A stretch of 64,000 nucleotides of DNA, from NCBI GenBank assembly GCA_002841495.1, contig PGZV01000016.1:91202-155201 (forward strand). Reading direction: 5' to 3'. The notes under the pieces are model-generated. The model had not been told where the DNA came from and searched no databases. It worked only from the letters and a program-made list of their open reading frames with translations. The position numbers were made by a program, and so were the translations under genes. Of this stretch, positions 43,138 to 53,510 are shown one piece after another. Source of the stretch: Firmicutes bacterium HGW-Firmicutes-2 (lineage in GTDB: Bacteria > Bacillota > Clostridia > Lachnospirales > Vallitaleaceae). The stretch's first letter is position 1. Each line of letters starts with the position of its first letter.

Positions 43138-43731
43138 TTAACTAGCAGTTTGTTCCCGCTTTTTAATAATTATATCTTTAAGTGCTTGTCTTGCTCGTGA
43201 TATTCTTGATTTGGTCGTACCCAAATTACATTCAAGCATTTTTGCAATTTCATCATAACTATAACCGTATATGTCCCGGTATATGATTAAGATCTTTTGA
43301 TCTTCTTTAAGTTGATCCATTGCATGACGTACTTCTGAAACTGTTTCTTTCTGTAGGACTTCCTGTTCCGGTGTCAGGTTGTGGTCGACAAACTGTCTTG
43401 TTATACTTTCCTCATCCGAACTGACCCTTACTTCCATCGTGGTCGTATGTTCCATATGACGTTTTCGTTTTCGATATTCATCAATACAGGTATTCATTGC
43501 CAGTCTATGGAGCCATGTACTAAAGGCTGATTCGAATTTAAATTTATCTAGGTTATTATATACCTTTATCAGCACCTCTTGTGAGGCATCATAGGCATCT
43601 TGTTCATTCTTAAACATCTGCATAGCAATGTTATATACTTTCTTCTCATAAGGAAGGATCAGCTTTTCAAATGCCTTAGAATCGCCATTTACTGCATTCT
43701 TTATTAACTTATGTTCTGATTTGTCTGACAC
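43138..43731 (-). CDS. ECF sigma factor (sigma-70 family)
   Basis: 197 residues starting at GTG after AAGGTGATC. Region 2 (YDASQEVLIKVYNNLDKF, FSTWLHRLAMNTCIDEYRKRKR) and region 4 (YGYSYDEIAKMLECNLGTTKSRISRARQ) are present, but regions 1 and 3 are absent. Pairs with the zinc-finger anti-sigma factor 31 bp downstream. The signal sensed is unknown; the group resembles SigW/RpoE-type. Confidence 0.95.
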   Translation of the reverse strand: MSDKSEHKLIKNAVNGDSKAFEKLILPYEKKVYNIAMQMFKNEQDAYDASQEVLIKVYNNLDKFKFESAFSTWLHRLAMNTCIDEYRKRKRHMEHTTTMEVRVSSDEESITRQFVDHNLTPEQEVLQKETVSEVRHAMDQLKEDQKILIIYRDIYGYSYDEIAKMLECNLGTTKSRISRARQALKDIIIKKREQTAS

Positions 43732-43940
43732 TTGATCACCTTCTTCTTTGTATATACTATCTTCCTGCTACTTTGCAATATCGAATATTATTATAGCATA
43801 AAAAATCTCTAGGAGCACTAATAATAACGATACATTCCTATTACTAATGTTACAAATCCATTAAAAAAAAATATATTGCCTTTTACTATTTTATATGATA
43901 TTATATAAAAACGTCATCAGCACATACATAATATTCAACT

Positions 43941-44024
43941 GCGGATATGGCGGAATAGGCAGACGCATCAGACTCAAAATCTGACGCTGGTGACAGTGTG
44001 TGGGTTCGACTCCCACTATCCGCA
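43941..44024 (+). tRNA. tRNA-Leu (CAA)
   Basis: Cloverleaf of 84 nt: acceptor GCGGATA with TATCCGC, D-arm GGCGGAATAGGCAGACGC, anticodon stem TCAGA with TCTGA around the loop CTCAAAA (anticodon CAA), a long variable arm (CGCTGGTGACAGTGTG) typical of leucine, and TGGGTTCGACTCCCA. CCA is not encoded. Confidence 0.96.
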
Positions 44025-44051
44025 TTTATACAATCATTAAAATATAGGAAT

Positions 44052-44086
44052 GTGCATCGGATTAACTCATCCATGCGCTTTTTTTA
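44052..44086 (+). terminator. Terminator after tRNA-Leu
   Basis: GTGCATCGGAT and ATCCATGCGC form a stem with one bulge and one wobble, followed by TTTTTTT. Confidence 0.75.
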
Positions 44087-44188
44087 TGTCAAAAAAAGTA
44101 ACTCATATTTCATCTAAGCTACTTTTTCAGAACTTTTTTCAAAGCTTTTTTCATAAGTAAATTTAGGACTTTATTGTAGAATTAAGCT

Positions 44189-45634
44189 TTAGAACTCTTC
44201 GATCCATCTCTTTGGTTCTATAAGGGCAATGATCGTAAATAATTCCAATCGTCCAAGAAGCATAAGGAAAGATAAGAACAGCTTACTAAAATCACTAAAA
44301 CCACTATAGTTTCCGGTTGGCCCAACAATTCCAAATCCCGGACCGATATTACCAAGTGTAGCGGCAACGGCACTGGCCGAGCTTTCGAGATCCAGACCTT
44401 CAAGGGATATTACCAGAGTTCCAGTAACAAAAAGCAATAAATACAATACAAAGAAGCTCACAATACTGTTTACCGTATTACTTTGTAGACTGGTTCTTCC
44501 TAGTTTTACAGGAATAACCGCTCTTGGATGAAATATACGTGATATTTCTCTACCAATTAACTTAAAGAGTACCAAAATACGAATTGTTTTCACTGATCCT
44601 GAAGTAGAACCGGCACAGCCACCAATAAACATAAGAATCATTAGCATGGCTTTACTAAAGGTCGGCCATAGATTAAAGTCTGCCGTAGCATAACCTGTGG
44701 TCGATATAATGGATCCCACTTGAAAAAATGCATCTTTGCCTGACTCCAAAATATTTCCGTATAAAGGGCTTATGTTTAGAGTAATCAATACGGTAGCAAC
44801 CGTAACTATACCCAAGTATAGTCTTAATTCACGGTCTTTTACCACCATGGACCATTTCCCCTGGTACAATGCATAATACAAAGAAAAATTGACACCGGCT
44901 ACAACCATAAATACGGCAATAATCATTTGTATAAGCGGACTGTCATAAGCACCCACACTCATATTTTTAGTGGAAAAACCACCTGTACCGACTGTACCAA
45001 AAGTATGAACCGCTGCATCGTATAGGCTCATACCAGCAAACCATAAAAGACTAATCTGTAATACAGTGATAAAGATATAAGTTTTATAAAGAATTTTTGC
45101 ATAATCATTGATTCTGGGTGCAATTTTATCCACGACTGGCCCCGGACTTTCAGCCTTAAATATCTGGAAACCACCAACCCCAAATTTTGGCAACAAAGCA
45201 ACTGTAAAGACCAAAATACCCATACCGCCATTCCAATGGGTAAAAGATCGCCAAAACAATACGCCTTTCGGTAAGCTTTCAATCTCAGTTAAAATACTGG
45301 CACCCGTCGTTGTAAAGCCCGAAACCGTTTCAAAATACGCATCTATAAAAGAAGGGATACTTCCTGAAAGATAGAAAGGCAAAGATCCAAATAACGAAAA
45401 AACAACCCATCCAAAGGCAACGATTGCAAAACCTTCTCTGACTTTTATAAGCTTGGTTTCGCATTGGATTTTTGACAATAGAAAACCCACTAAAGCAATT
45501 AGTGGAATAATCATAGCAAAAACAACACTATCATGTTCCTTATAGATTATAGAGATTATTAGTGACGGCACCATCATGAGTGCCTCAAGCATAAGCAATA
45601 CGCCAATGATCTTGCTGACTATTCGATAATTCAT
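44189..45634 (-). CDS. trkH: TrkH/KtrB-type potassium uptake protein
   Basis: 481 residues with 8-10 membrane helices. Four P-loops, three of them with a clear glycine: SGFTTTGAS, TVGTGGFST, STTGYATADF, plus the last LGNIGPGFG. It forms the ion-conducting subunit of a K+ uptake system that uses a TrkA/KtrA gate. The trkA stop overlaps its start by a TAATG junction, so it is co-translated with that regulator. Confidence 0.95.
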   Translation of the reverse strand: MNYRIVSKIIGVLLMLEALMMVPSLIISIIYKEHDSVVFAMIIPLIALVGFLLSKIQCETKLIKVREGFAIVAFGWVVFSLFGSLPFYLSGSIPSFIDAYFETVSGFTTTGASILTEIESLPKGVLFWRSFTHWNGGMGILVFTVALLPKFGVGGFQIFKAESPGPVVDKIAPRINDYAKILYKTYIFITVLQISLLWFAGMSLYDAAVHTFGTVGTGGFSTKNMSVGAYDSPLIQMIIAVFMVVAGVNFSLYYALYQGKWSMVVKDRELRLYLGIVTVATVLITLNISPLYGNILESGKDAFFQVGSIISTTGYATADFNLWPTFSKAMLMILMFIGGCAGSTSGSVKTIRILVLFKLIGREISRIFHPRAVIPVKLGRTSLQSNTVNSIVSFFVLYLLLFVTGTLVISLEGLDLESSASAVAATLGNIGPGFGIVGPTGNYSGFSDFSKLFLSFLMLLGRLELFTIIALIEPKRWIEEF

Positions 45635-46992
45635 TATAAGAACTTCTTTCTATTAGGTTTTAAAATCTTATTAATCATTGAAATATCCTTTGCCAGTATA
45701 AAAAGAATCAAACGACTGTCCTCTTCAATCATACTTTGGCCGTTCGGTATAACAACATCATTTTTATTGACGATGGCGCCGATAATAATACCTTTTGGAA
45801 ATCCCAGATTACTGACTTTTTTATCACATATAGCCATGTCTTTACTGACGACAATTTCTATAACTTCCGCTTGTCCGCCAAGGAGCATGGATACAGATAA
45901 GACTTTACCGCCACGTATAAATCTGAGTATATCACTTGCAATAATTTCTGTCGGATTCAAAGCAACGTCTATGCCCAGTTTATCAATAATGGTATTATAA
46001 CTTGGCTTACTGATTTTGGCGATAACTTTGTTAACACCCTCTTGTTTTGCCATGAGGGACATTAACAGATTTTGCTCATCAAAACCTGTAACACCTATAA
46101 AAGCATCCATCAAAGATAGTTTTTCTTCTTCCAGGATATTAATATCTGTACCGTTTCCTTTAATGACCAAGGCGTTATCCAGTTTCTCTGACAGATATCG
46201 GCAACGATCTTCGTCCGATTCAATTATCGTCACTTGAATACGACTGGCTAATAGTCGTCTTGCTAAATAGTAGCCTATTTTTCCACCACCAAGAATCATA
46301 ACACGCTTAACGGTAGAACGGTTATTATCTAGGTCCGCACGATGACTAAATCGTTTGATCATCTTGGTTTTACCGATGACATATAAAATATCTTCTTCTT
46401 CTATTCTAGTAAGTCCGTTAGGAATGATGATTTCTCCATGTCTCGAGATTGCAGCAATCAATAAACCTTCCATATCATCTATATCTTTTATTTGTTTGCC
46501 TTTAAATCCGCTAAAAAATCGCTCATGACAGTCAATCATTGAGACTTGGCCTCTTGCAAAGTTCTCAGAGTAAAATATGTATTCTTTTGTAAGATACCTA
46601 GCAATCTTATTTGCTGTAGATAATTCAGGATTTACGATATGATCGATGCCCATTTCTATTTTAAGAAAGTCCAATTGCTGTGAGTATTCAGGGTTTCTTA
46701 TTCTAGCAATGGTCTGTTTACATCCGGCTGTTTTAGCCAGTGCGCAAATGATCGTATTTGTCTCATCACTATTGGTTGTTGCCACTAATAACGCATAGGA
46801 TTTTAGATTTAAAGATTTTAGCACATCCATGTCGGTTCCATTAGCAGTAATAGTAAGAACATCCAGATACTCGCGAATGTGCTTAATAACCTTTTCTTTT
46901 GAATCTACAACCGTAACTTCAATCTCACTATTGATTAAAGACTCCGCTAACTTATAGCCTAATTTACCTGCACCAATTATAATTACTTTCAT
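45634..46992 (-). CDS. trkA: TrkA, RCK-domain regulator of potassium uptake
   Basis: 452 residues, two tandem RCK_N/RCK_C units: GAGKLGYKLAESL at the start and LGGGKIGYYLARRLL near residue 230 are Rossmann NAD/ATP sites, each followed by a TrkA_C domain. It gates the TrkH channel encoded immediately downstream. Complete. Confidence 0.96.
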   Translation of the reverse strand: MKVIIIGAGKLGYKLAESLINSEIEVTVVDSKEKVIKHIREYLDVLTITANGTDMDVLKSLNLKSYALLVATTNSDETNTIICALAKTAGCKQTIARIRNPEYSQQLDFLKIEMGIDHIVNPELSTANKIARYLTKEYIFYSENFARGQVSMIDCHERFFSGFKGKQIKDIDDMEGLLIAAISRHGEIIIPNGLTRIEEEDILYVIGKTKMIKRFSHRADLDNNRSTVKRVMILGGGKIGYYLARRLLASRIQVTIIESDEDRCRYLSEKLDNALVIKGNGTDINILEEEKLSLMDAFIGVTGFDEQNLLMSLMAKQEGVNKVIAKISKPSYNTIIDKLGIDVALNPTEIIASDILRFIRGGKVLSVSMLLGGQAEVIEIVVSKDMAICDKKVSNLGFPKGIIIGAIVNKNDVVIPNGQSMIEEDSRLILFILAKDISMINKILKPNRKKFL

Positions 46993-47127
46993 AGATTAAC
47001 CTTTCATTTTCTTAACTTTTTTCAAAATTAACCATTATCATTCTAGTACATTCGAAATATCTATTCTATATTATACGACATTGTTTTTATAATCTTTATT
47101 ATAAGCATAAAATGTCTCTTATCATAG

Positions 47128-47153
47128 ATGAGCAGCCCCAATTGGCTGCTCAT
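47128..47153. terminator. 10-bp perfect hairpin, possible terminator
   Basis: ATGAGCAGCC-CCAATT-GGCTGCTCAT, followed by TTTTT on the plus strand. It lies right after the end of the frameshifted Nudix gene; on the minus strand no clear U-run follows. Confidence 0.5.
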
Positions 47154-47156
47154 TTT

Positions 47157-47595
47157 TCACATGTATTTCTTGTTGCCCCACATATTACATCGCCTTAGTT
47201 CTAAGAATTCACTATAAGCCAATTCTAATATGTGCTTTTCATTGGTGAACTTAAGCATATGTATGGCTTCATGATACTTATAGTACCTACTCTTCCTTTT
47301 GTGGTTTGGTATAGTAATTGTTCGCTTTCATCAAATACCAATTGACATCTTTTTGAATTTGTTCATTTGCAGCCATAAATGAATACTGACTTTTACCAAG
47401 ATATTTGATGATTTGAGCACTTACACCCGCCTCTTCAGCGACTTCCCTAAGAGCGGTATCCTTATATTCTTCATCTGGCTCAACTGTACCTTTAGGCAAT
47501 ACCCATGCATCATACCTATTTTTGTAATTTTTATAAAGTAACAATATTTTGCCTTTATGAATTACAACCCCACCACAACTTACAGCTTCTTTCAT
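47157..47595 (-). pseudogene. Nudix hydrolase, frameshifted near its C-terminus
   Basis: The first 102 residues hold the full Nudix box GTVEPDEEYKDTALREVAEEAGV (GX5EX7REUXEEXGU) and end at a TAG (47287-47289). One base on, a second frame continues as YYKYHEAIHMLKFTNEKHIL and on to a TGA at 47157-47159. That is the expected C-terminal helix of the family. Dropping one T in or near the TAG restores a continuous product of about 145 residues. Either a real frameshift or a sequence error; the enzyme core is present either way. Confidence 0.8.
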
Positions 47596-47727
47596 AAAAT
47601 CAGCCTCCTCGTTTTATGGGTGCTCTTCATTTACTTGACTTTAAGTTGATTGCCAAGCCATAAAAAAGTTTGATTGAACTTAGTATACCTTCATTCTTAC
47701 TAACTTTCAACCTTTTTAATGACTTCA

Positions 47728-49143
47728 CTATTTTTCAATAAGATAAGTATCAAATAATGCTTTCGCAATAGGAACCGCATGAGCAGATCCTGTACCTACA
47801 TTTTCCACTATTATGGCTATAGCAATCCTAGGCTCTTCAATAGGCGCATAACCTACATACCAAGCATGTGCAGCTCCTGTTGAATTATCAGCAGAACCGG
47901 TCTTACTTGCTACTGTATATTGATTGCTATTTAACTGTTTTGCAGTTCCCTCTTCACTGGTTTTCTTCATAAAACTTTCTATAAGAACTACATGGGCTTC
48001 AGATAAGACCCTCCCTGCATCCATGATTTTTTGCTCACGAATGATAGATTCATCCTCTGCAATAACTTGACTAACAAGATAAGGTTTAATCAAATGGCCG
48101 TCATTGGCCAAAATAGATACCATCATAACATTATTAAGAGGTGTGACCAGTGTCCTCCCCTGACCAATGATCGTCTCTGCTCGTTCAGAATCTGATTTCT
48201 GATTCTGGATGCCATATCTGCTCATACTTGTTTCTAGTTCTAGTTGCATTCTTTGATTATATCCGAACATCTCTGTCAAATTGTGTAATTCATTCATATC
48301 CAGTTGTTCACCTATATGTGCAAAAGCGGTGTTACAAGATAAAGCAAACGCTTCTTCAAGGGTCAAATCACCATGGACAGTATTATTGTAACAATGAATG
48401 GTTTTCTCTCCAAAAGTATCTTTTCCAAAACACTCATAACTAAAATCACTTACTTCATGGTTTTGCAAATAAGCCAAAGCTGTAAGTATCTTGAAGGTGG
48501 AGCCTGGGGGGTATAATCCTTGAGTAGCACGGTTTAACAATGTTGCTGAGGCTTCATCTTTTAGATAAGTACTATAATTAGTTGAAATATTGTTTGGATC
48601 ATAATCAGGTGTCGATACCATCGCAAGGATTTTACCAGTTTTTGGCTCAATCGCTACGATGGCACCTTTATTATTGCCAAGCAAGGTTCTACCCAGTTGT
48701 TGCAGATCCAAATCAAGCGTTGTTACAACAGAATGTCCTTTCGGCAAATCATTGGTAAAACCTTCCATGAACTTGTCCCAAAGATTCTCCTTAGTACGAA
48801 TCAAATCCAAATAGCTGTAAGCTTCAACACCTGTTTTCCCATAACCCATATAGCCAATCACGTGAGCAAATAGAGATCCATAGGGATACATACGGATTTG
48901 TTGATTGTTTTCAATCTTGCTAGTTGCTAAGATATACCCATTACTATCAAGTATATCTCCTCTTATAACGCTGTTTTCAATAGCTTTAAGCCTTGGATTA
49001 TAATCATTAACAACCAAATTATCACTTTGAAAAATGACATAATAAATAATATTCAAACCCAAAATCATAAATAGGATAACAATTAAAGACCTTATTCTTT
49101 TTAAAGGTTTATTTCTATCTTCTAGCCTTTTATTTGGGTTCAT
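47728..49143 (-). CDS. Class B penicillin-binding protein (transpeptidase)
   Basis: 471 residues, FtsI/PbpA type. N-terminal membrane anchor (about 18-38), then the RGDILDSNG dimerisation/pedestal motif, transpeptidase domain with SxxK in GSTFKIL, SCN in LSCNTAF, and KTG in SKTGSADNS. Partner of the RodA/FtsW-type protein encoded 6 bp upstream; together they build septal or lateral peptidoglycan. Confidence 0.95.
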   Translation of the reverse strand: MNPNKRLEDRNKPLKRIRSLIVILFMILGLNIIYYVIFQSDNLVVNDYNPRLKAIENSVIRGDILDSNGYILATSKIENNQQIRMYPYGSLFAHVIGYMGYGKTGVEAYSYLDLIRTKENLWDKFMEGFTNDLPKGHSVVTTLDLDLQQLGRTLLGNNKGAIVAIEPKTGKILAMVSTPDYDPNNISTNYSTYLKDEASATLLNRATQGLYPPGSTFKILTALAYLQNHEVSDFSYECFGKDTFGEKTIHCYNNTVHGDLTLEEAFALSCNTAFAHIGEQLDMNELHNLTEMFGYNQRMQLELETSMSRYGIQNQKSDSERAETIIGQGRTLVTPLNNVMMVSILANDGHLIKPYLVSQVIAEDESIIREQKIMDAGRVLSEAHVVLIESFMKKTSEEGTAKQLNSNQYTVASKTGSADNSTGAAHAWYVGYAPIEEPRIAIAIIVENVGTGSAHAVPIAKALFDTYLIEK

Positions 49144-49149
49144 TATTCT

Positions 49150-50535
49150 TTAAACCTCACAATTTTCTTCATCTCGTAGCATCTGCTGGATAAGTCTTTC
49201 TTTCTTAAGTAACATTTCTTTTTTATAATGTCGATCCTCATTCATTTTGATTCCTTGTAGTATCCCTAACATGATAAAGGTGGATACAAGAGAAGATCCG
49301 CCATAACTAACAAAAGGTAATGTCACGCCGGTAAGCGGAATAGCTTTGGTTACACCACCTATGATTAAAAAACTCTGGATTGCAATAATGATTAAGATTC
49401 CAGAGCCCATTAAAAAATTAAAGTCATTTTGTGATTTTTCTATCATTTGAATGCCAAACAGAAAAAAATAAACGATCATAATGATGATACCAAGTCCAAC
49501 AACCAAGCCCAACTCCTCCACAATAGCAGAGTAGATAAAATCCGTTGTAACAACCGGTATTCTGTTAGGAAGACCTAATGTCAAACCTCGTCCAAACAAT
49601 CCGCCATTACCTATGGCAAACAAGGATTGGGTAATCTGGTAGCCTGTATGATCAATATCAGAAAAAGGATCAATCCAAGTATCTATACGCACCCTAACAT
49701 GCCAAAAAAATCTATAAGCAAAAAAACCACCCACCATCGTCATAATGGTACCGGCAATAATATACATTCTTTTTCTCGTATACACATAACTCATTAGTAT
49801 GAAAACCGAATAAAAAATAAGTGCTGACCCTAGATCTCTTTGATACACTTGTATCATAACCATGCCCATGGTAATGGTTCCGGTAACAAATAAGGATAAT
49901 TTTTCATGTTCATGAAATTGTGTTAGTGTAGATGCTAAGAATATAATATATAGTATTTTTACAAGTTCAGAAGGTTGAAAGGTAAAACTACCGATACGCA
50001 TCCAATTTGTGGCGCCATTAATGGTTTCGTTGGTCATAACCAACATAAGAACAGCTAGTATCACCGATGGAACACCTAAATATTTAATAAAGTTCATTCT
50101 ACTATATAATAATACAACCGCAAAAACAACGACATAAGCCAAACAAGATAGGTAAAATTGTTTAAGACCCAAATTAATGCTCAGCCTACCTAACAGTATG
50201 AAACTGATCACAAGTAAAAACTGACCTATGCTCCAAAGAGGTAAAATTGTTTTATTCATATAAAGGTTTACAATATGACCGGATAATAAGATTAAGCCGA
50301 TCTGCCCTAAGTAGATCATAATGACTTTATATTCAAAATCATAATGATACAGCAAAACTGTATAAGCCACCAAATGAAAAAATAAAATGATTACCGTTTG
50401 AAGCCTATGATAATCATAAGCGCGTTCCGTATTTTTATGCTTAATAAGTGAAAACTGAATAGCTAGAATGCTAATGTAACCAATTGTCAACAGGGATAAG
50501 CATAAACCTGTCAAACCTACGTAAAATTCAAACAT
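49150..50535 (-). CDS. FtsW/RodA/SpoVE-family lipid-II polymerase
   Basis: 461 residues, about 10-12 transmembrane helices. SEDS motifs: GATNWMRIGSFTFQPSELVKI, AIGNGGLFGRGL, DFIYSAIVEELG and PLTGVTLPFVSYGGSSL. SEDS glycosyltransferase that works with the class B PBP downstream. Adjacent to the U32 peptidase gene with a 0-bp gap. Confidence 0.95.
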   Translation of the reverse strand: MFEFYVGLTGLCLSLLTIGYISILAIQFSLIKHKNTERAYDYHRLQTVIILFFHLVAYTVLLYHYDFEYKVIMIYLGQIGLILLSGHIVNLYMNKTILPLWSIGQFLLVISFILLGRLSINLGLKQFYLSCLAYVVVFAVVLLYSRMNFIKYLGVPSVILAVLMLVMTNETINGATNWMRIGSFTFQPSELVKILYIIFLASTLTQFHEHEKLSLFVTGTITMGMVMIQVYQRDLGSALIFYSVFILMSYVYTRKRMYIIAGTIMTMVGGFFAYRFFWHVRVRIDTWIDPFSDIDHTGYQITQSLFAIGNGGLFGRGLTLGLPNRIPVVTTDFIYSAIVEELGLVVGLGIIIMIVYFFLFGIQMIEKSQNDFNFLMGSGILIIIAIQSFLIIGGVTKAIPLTGVTLPFVSYGGSSLVSTFIMLGILQGIKMNEDRHYKKEMLLKKERLIQQMLRDEENCEV

Positions 50536-52869
50536 TTATTCAACACCTTTTGTATAATGACCTCTTGTAAATACCATAGACATCTCTTGTGCCGGTATTG
50601 TTGTCTTACATGTTACAGCATCTAATATTTTTGCAATATCTTCATTACTTTCGTTTAAGAACTCTACTCTAAATGTTCTAAGACCCATTTCTTTCATTTC
50701 ATTGATTTTATCAATTAAGTAATGGGGTACGCCATTGTAAATCTGATTGTAACATAACTTACAAACAGTCTCCACCGGTACCTTCATGCCCTTACGATCC
50801 TCTAAATATATAATTTTGCCGTTTTCTTTTTTGCAATCATCTAATGATTTCCTCACACATTGTGCTGAAGTCATGACACTCATATGACCATAAACAATAC
50901 ACTCTGCCTTATTAAGTGGCAACTGTTTCATTTCATACTTATTCAATTCCAAAGATGGGACATAACCTTCAGATAATTCTCTAAACATCAGGTGATTGGC
51001 TGTATGCTGATTCATAATCGAGAACCCATAATCATAAACCAGCTTTTTACCAAAGGGCAATGCATGATGGTATGCATCTATTGATCGTAATAAAAAACCA
51101 TCAATTTCATCTGCTAGACTTTCTTTCAAAATGGAAATCATCGTGTCCTTTTCATGTCTTAGAATTTTTGGCACAGCTATATATATCTCTGTTGGTTGAT
51201 CCTTATAAAAATTGATAATTTCTAGAATCTGTTCTTCATTGAAGTTCAAATGCTCGATGTAGATCCTTTGTACACTATAATCTTTTAGTATTTCAAATTG
51301 ATAGAATTTTCTTAACAAAACCGTTATATTTTTATGATAGGAAGGTGTGTTTTCTATCTTTATTACACTCACAGGTATATATGGCTTTTTTTTCATAACG
51401 GCATTCAGACCTAGCCATTTTTCAAAACCTTCACGTCGAATGGTATTTAGCTGTCCCATTGACATAAAAACATTTCCAAATATTAGAACCTTAATATGAT
51501 TGATTTTTATTGGATATTGTGCCACTTTTGAGAATTGTTTTTCAACCCTCTCTGGCATAAGGCTTTGGCTTTTTGCCTCTTGGACCAAATCACCAATCAC
51601 ACGTATTTCTCGGTTATCATCTTTGATGATCATTTCAATGGGCTTGTTCACATGCATGATAACTTCAATATCAACACCCGCATGAAGCATGTTAGATTGG
51701 TTTTCAAGGAGTCTATTTTCAAGTTCTATACTTTTGATACGTCTGACTTCCTGACCTATTTGTATAGGGTGATCTGAATAAATGATATAGTCACTTTTCG
51801 TATTCAATTGAGCAATCCAAGAATAGTAATCCCCATGATCTAAGACGATTTCAAGACAATCTCCAATTCTAATTTTTTCAAATAACGTGACAACATACTG
51901 ATTGCCATTCTTCGCCTTAACTTTGCCGATGATTCTACCTTGATGCTTGGGTTGGTCAAAAGTAATCATGGACGGGCCATTATGTTGAAAATAATAACCA
52001 TTGGTAAAATTGCCACGGTTATAAATCTGAACCATATCATCCAGATCACTTTGTTTGATATTTAAAACACCTTTTTCTAAATATGCATCGCGATAATAAC
52101 GGTAGAGACCGGTCATTAACCCAACATATTCCTTTGATTTCATGCGACCTTCAATTTTAAAGGATTCAATACCGGCATCAATAAGTTCCGGCAGAACCGT
52201 CAATGTTTCAATATCTTTAGGACTTAGGATATGAGACTTATCCCATTCTTTGTCATTAATTATGGCTTTATAGACCAATCGACAAGGTTGAGCACATCGT
52301 CCTCGATTCCCACTTCTTCCACCCATAAAAGAACTCATGAGGCATTGACCTGAATAGCTATAACATAATGCGCCATGAACAAAAGTTTCAATTTCCATTT
52401 TTGTATTTTTCTTAATATTGATGATTTCATCAATGGATAGTTCTCTCGCTAAAACAACTCTTGTGACACCCATTTCTTCAAGAAATTTAACACCTTGAAC
52501 ACTATGACAATTAAGCTGTGTACTACCATGAACCTCAATGTCAGGAAAAACTTTTTTGAGCAAATCAATAACACCAAGGTCCTGAAGGATAAAAGCATCT
52601 ACACCTAAATGATACACTTCTAGGATATGATTTAACAACTGATCAATTTCTTTTTCTTTAAACAATGTATTAATCGTATAGTAAATTTTAACACCATATA
52701 TTCTGGCATACTTAATGGCTTTCTCTAATGTCTCTATATTAAAATTCTTAGCATAAGCCCTTGCACCATAGCTTTCTCCCCCTAGGTAGACAGCGTTACA
52801 TCCACTATGTACTGCAGCAATAAATGCCTCATATGAACCTGCTGGCGACAATATTTCCGGTTTAAACAT
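50536..52869 (-). CDS. U32-family peptidase / RlhA-TrhP-like protein
   Basis: 777 residues. Peptidase U32 core (LSPAGSYEAFIAAVHSGCNAV, GLYRYYRDA, the Cys cluster GRSGNRGRCAQPCRLVY) and a long C-terminal part with more cysteines (SAQCVRKSLDDC, ETVCKLCYNQ), as in the RNA-hydroxylation group (TrhP, RlhA) that make ho5U or ho5C. True protease activity is unlikely for this subgroup. Located between zapA and the SEDS gene. Confidence 0.9.
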   Translation of the reverse strand: MFKPEILSPAGSYEAFIAAVHSGCNAVYLGGESYGARAYAKNFNIETLEKAIKYARIYGVKIYYTINTLFKEKEIDQLLNHILEVYHLGVDAFILQDLGVIDLLKKVFPDIEVHGSTQLNCHSVQGVKFLEEMGVTRVVLARELSIDEIINIKKNTKMEIETFVHGALCYSYSGQCLMSSFMGGRSGNRGRCAQPCRLVYKAIINDKEWDKSHILSPKDIETLTVLPELIDAGIESFKIEGRMKSKEYVGLMTGLYRYYRDAYLEKGVLNIKQSDLDDMVQIYNRGNFTNGYYFQHNGPSMITFDQPKHQGRIIGKVKAKNGNQYVVTLFEKIRIGDCLEIVLDHGDYYSWIAQLNTKSDYIIYSDHPIQIGQEVRRIKSIELENRLLENQSNMLHAGVDIEVIMHVNKPIEMIIKDDNREIRVIGDLVQEAKSQSLMPERVEKQFSKVAQYPIKINHIKVLIFGNVFMSMGQLNTIRREGFEKWLGLNAVMKKKPYIPVSVIKIENTPSYHKNITVLLRKFYQFEILKDYSVQRIYIEHLNFNEEQILEIINFYKDQPTEIYIAVPKILRHEKDTMISILKESLADEIDGFLLRSIDAYHHALPFGKKLVYDYGFSIMNQHTANHLMFRELSEGYVPSLELNKYEMKQLPLNKAECIVYGHMSVMTSAQCVRKSLDDCKKENGKIIYLEDRKGMKVPVETVCKLCYNQIYNGVPHYLIDKINEMKEMGLRTFRVEFLNESNEDIAKILDAVTCKTTIPAQEMSMVFTRGHYTKGVE

Positions 52870-52981
52870 GTTATCCTAGGCCTCTTTCGTCCATGTATCA
52901 TCAATTCACAATCAAAAGTCCATCAATGTTTGTAGTTGAGTCGTTTACAAAACAAATCCGGACTTTTAAGTTTCATTTGTT

Positions 52982-53386
52982 TTAATTATTTTCTTCAAAA
53001 ATTCGGATGTACTCATCCAATTCCTTCTTATGGGTTTTAATATCGTTTTCTAAAAGTGTAATTTTTGAAACCAACCCATTTTTTTCCTGGTCTAATTTAA
53101 AAATCTGTTCTTTAAGATTGCTAATCACCTGGTCCTGATCAATGGATTGATTCTTCATGAGGTTGTTCAGGTCCCGCTCTTTAAAAAGTTCATCTGCAAT
53201 ATTAATGGCAAGCAGTACATTTAACAATCTGGTATTTAAGAGTTGTCCATTGTCCGAATGTTTAATCTCATCCATCTTGTTGTTGATGTATAAGGCCACT
53301 CGTTGGATGTACTCTTCACTTTCATCACCTGATAAAGTATAGACGTTTCCGTTAATCAATACCTTGGTATTATTCTTTGGCGACAC
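52982..53386 (-). CDS. zapA: Cell division protein ZapA
   Basis: 134 residues. N-terminal ZapA domain MSPKNNTKVLINGNVYTLSG, with YIQRVALYINNKMDEI, followed by a coiled coil (about 75-130, rich in Leu, Lys and Glu). ZapA promotes FtsZ bundling at mid-cell. Next to U32 and SEDS/PBP genes, in line with a role in division. Confidence 0.93.
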   Translation of the reverse strand: MSPKNNTKVLINGNVYTLSGDESEEYIQRVALYINNKMDEIKHSDNGQLLNTRLLNVLLAINIADELFKERDLNNLMKNQSIDQDQVISNLKEQIFKLDQEKNGLVSKITLLENDIKTHKKELDEYIRIFEENN

Positions 53387-53510
53387 TCAAAATCCCCCCT
53401 GACTTTATTTTGACTATCCAATAGGATATGCCTATGTTCATTATCTCAGCTATCCCATGTATGGGAAAATTGAGTATTATAGAAAATTATAGCATACAAT
53501 CTTAACCGGT

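Noticed and set aside
43941..44024. tRNA-Leu as an attachment site of an integrated element
   Set aside because: No integrase, phage gene or direct repeat of the tRNA end was found near it.
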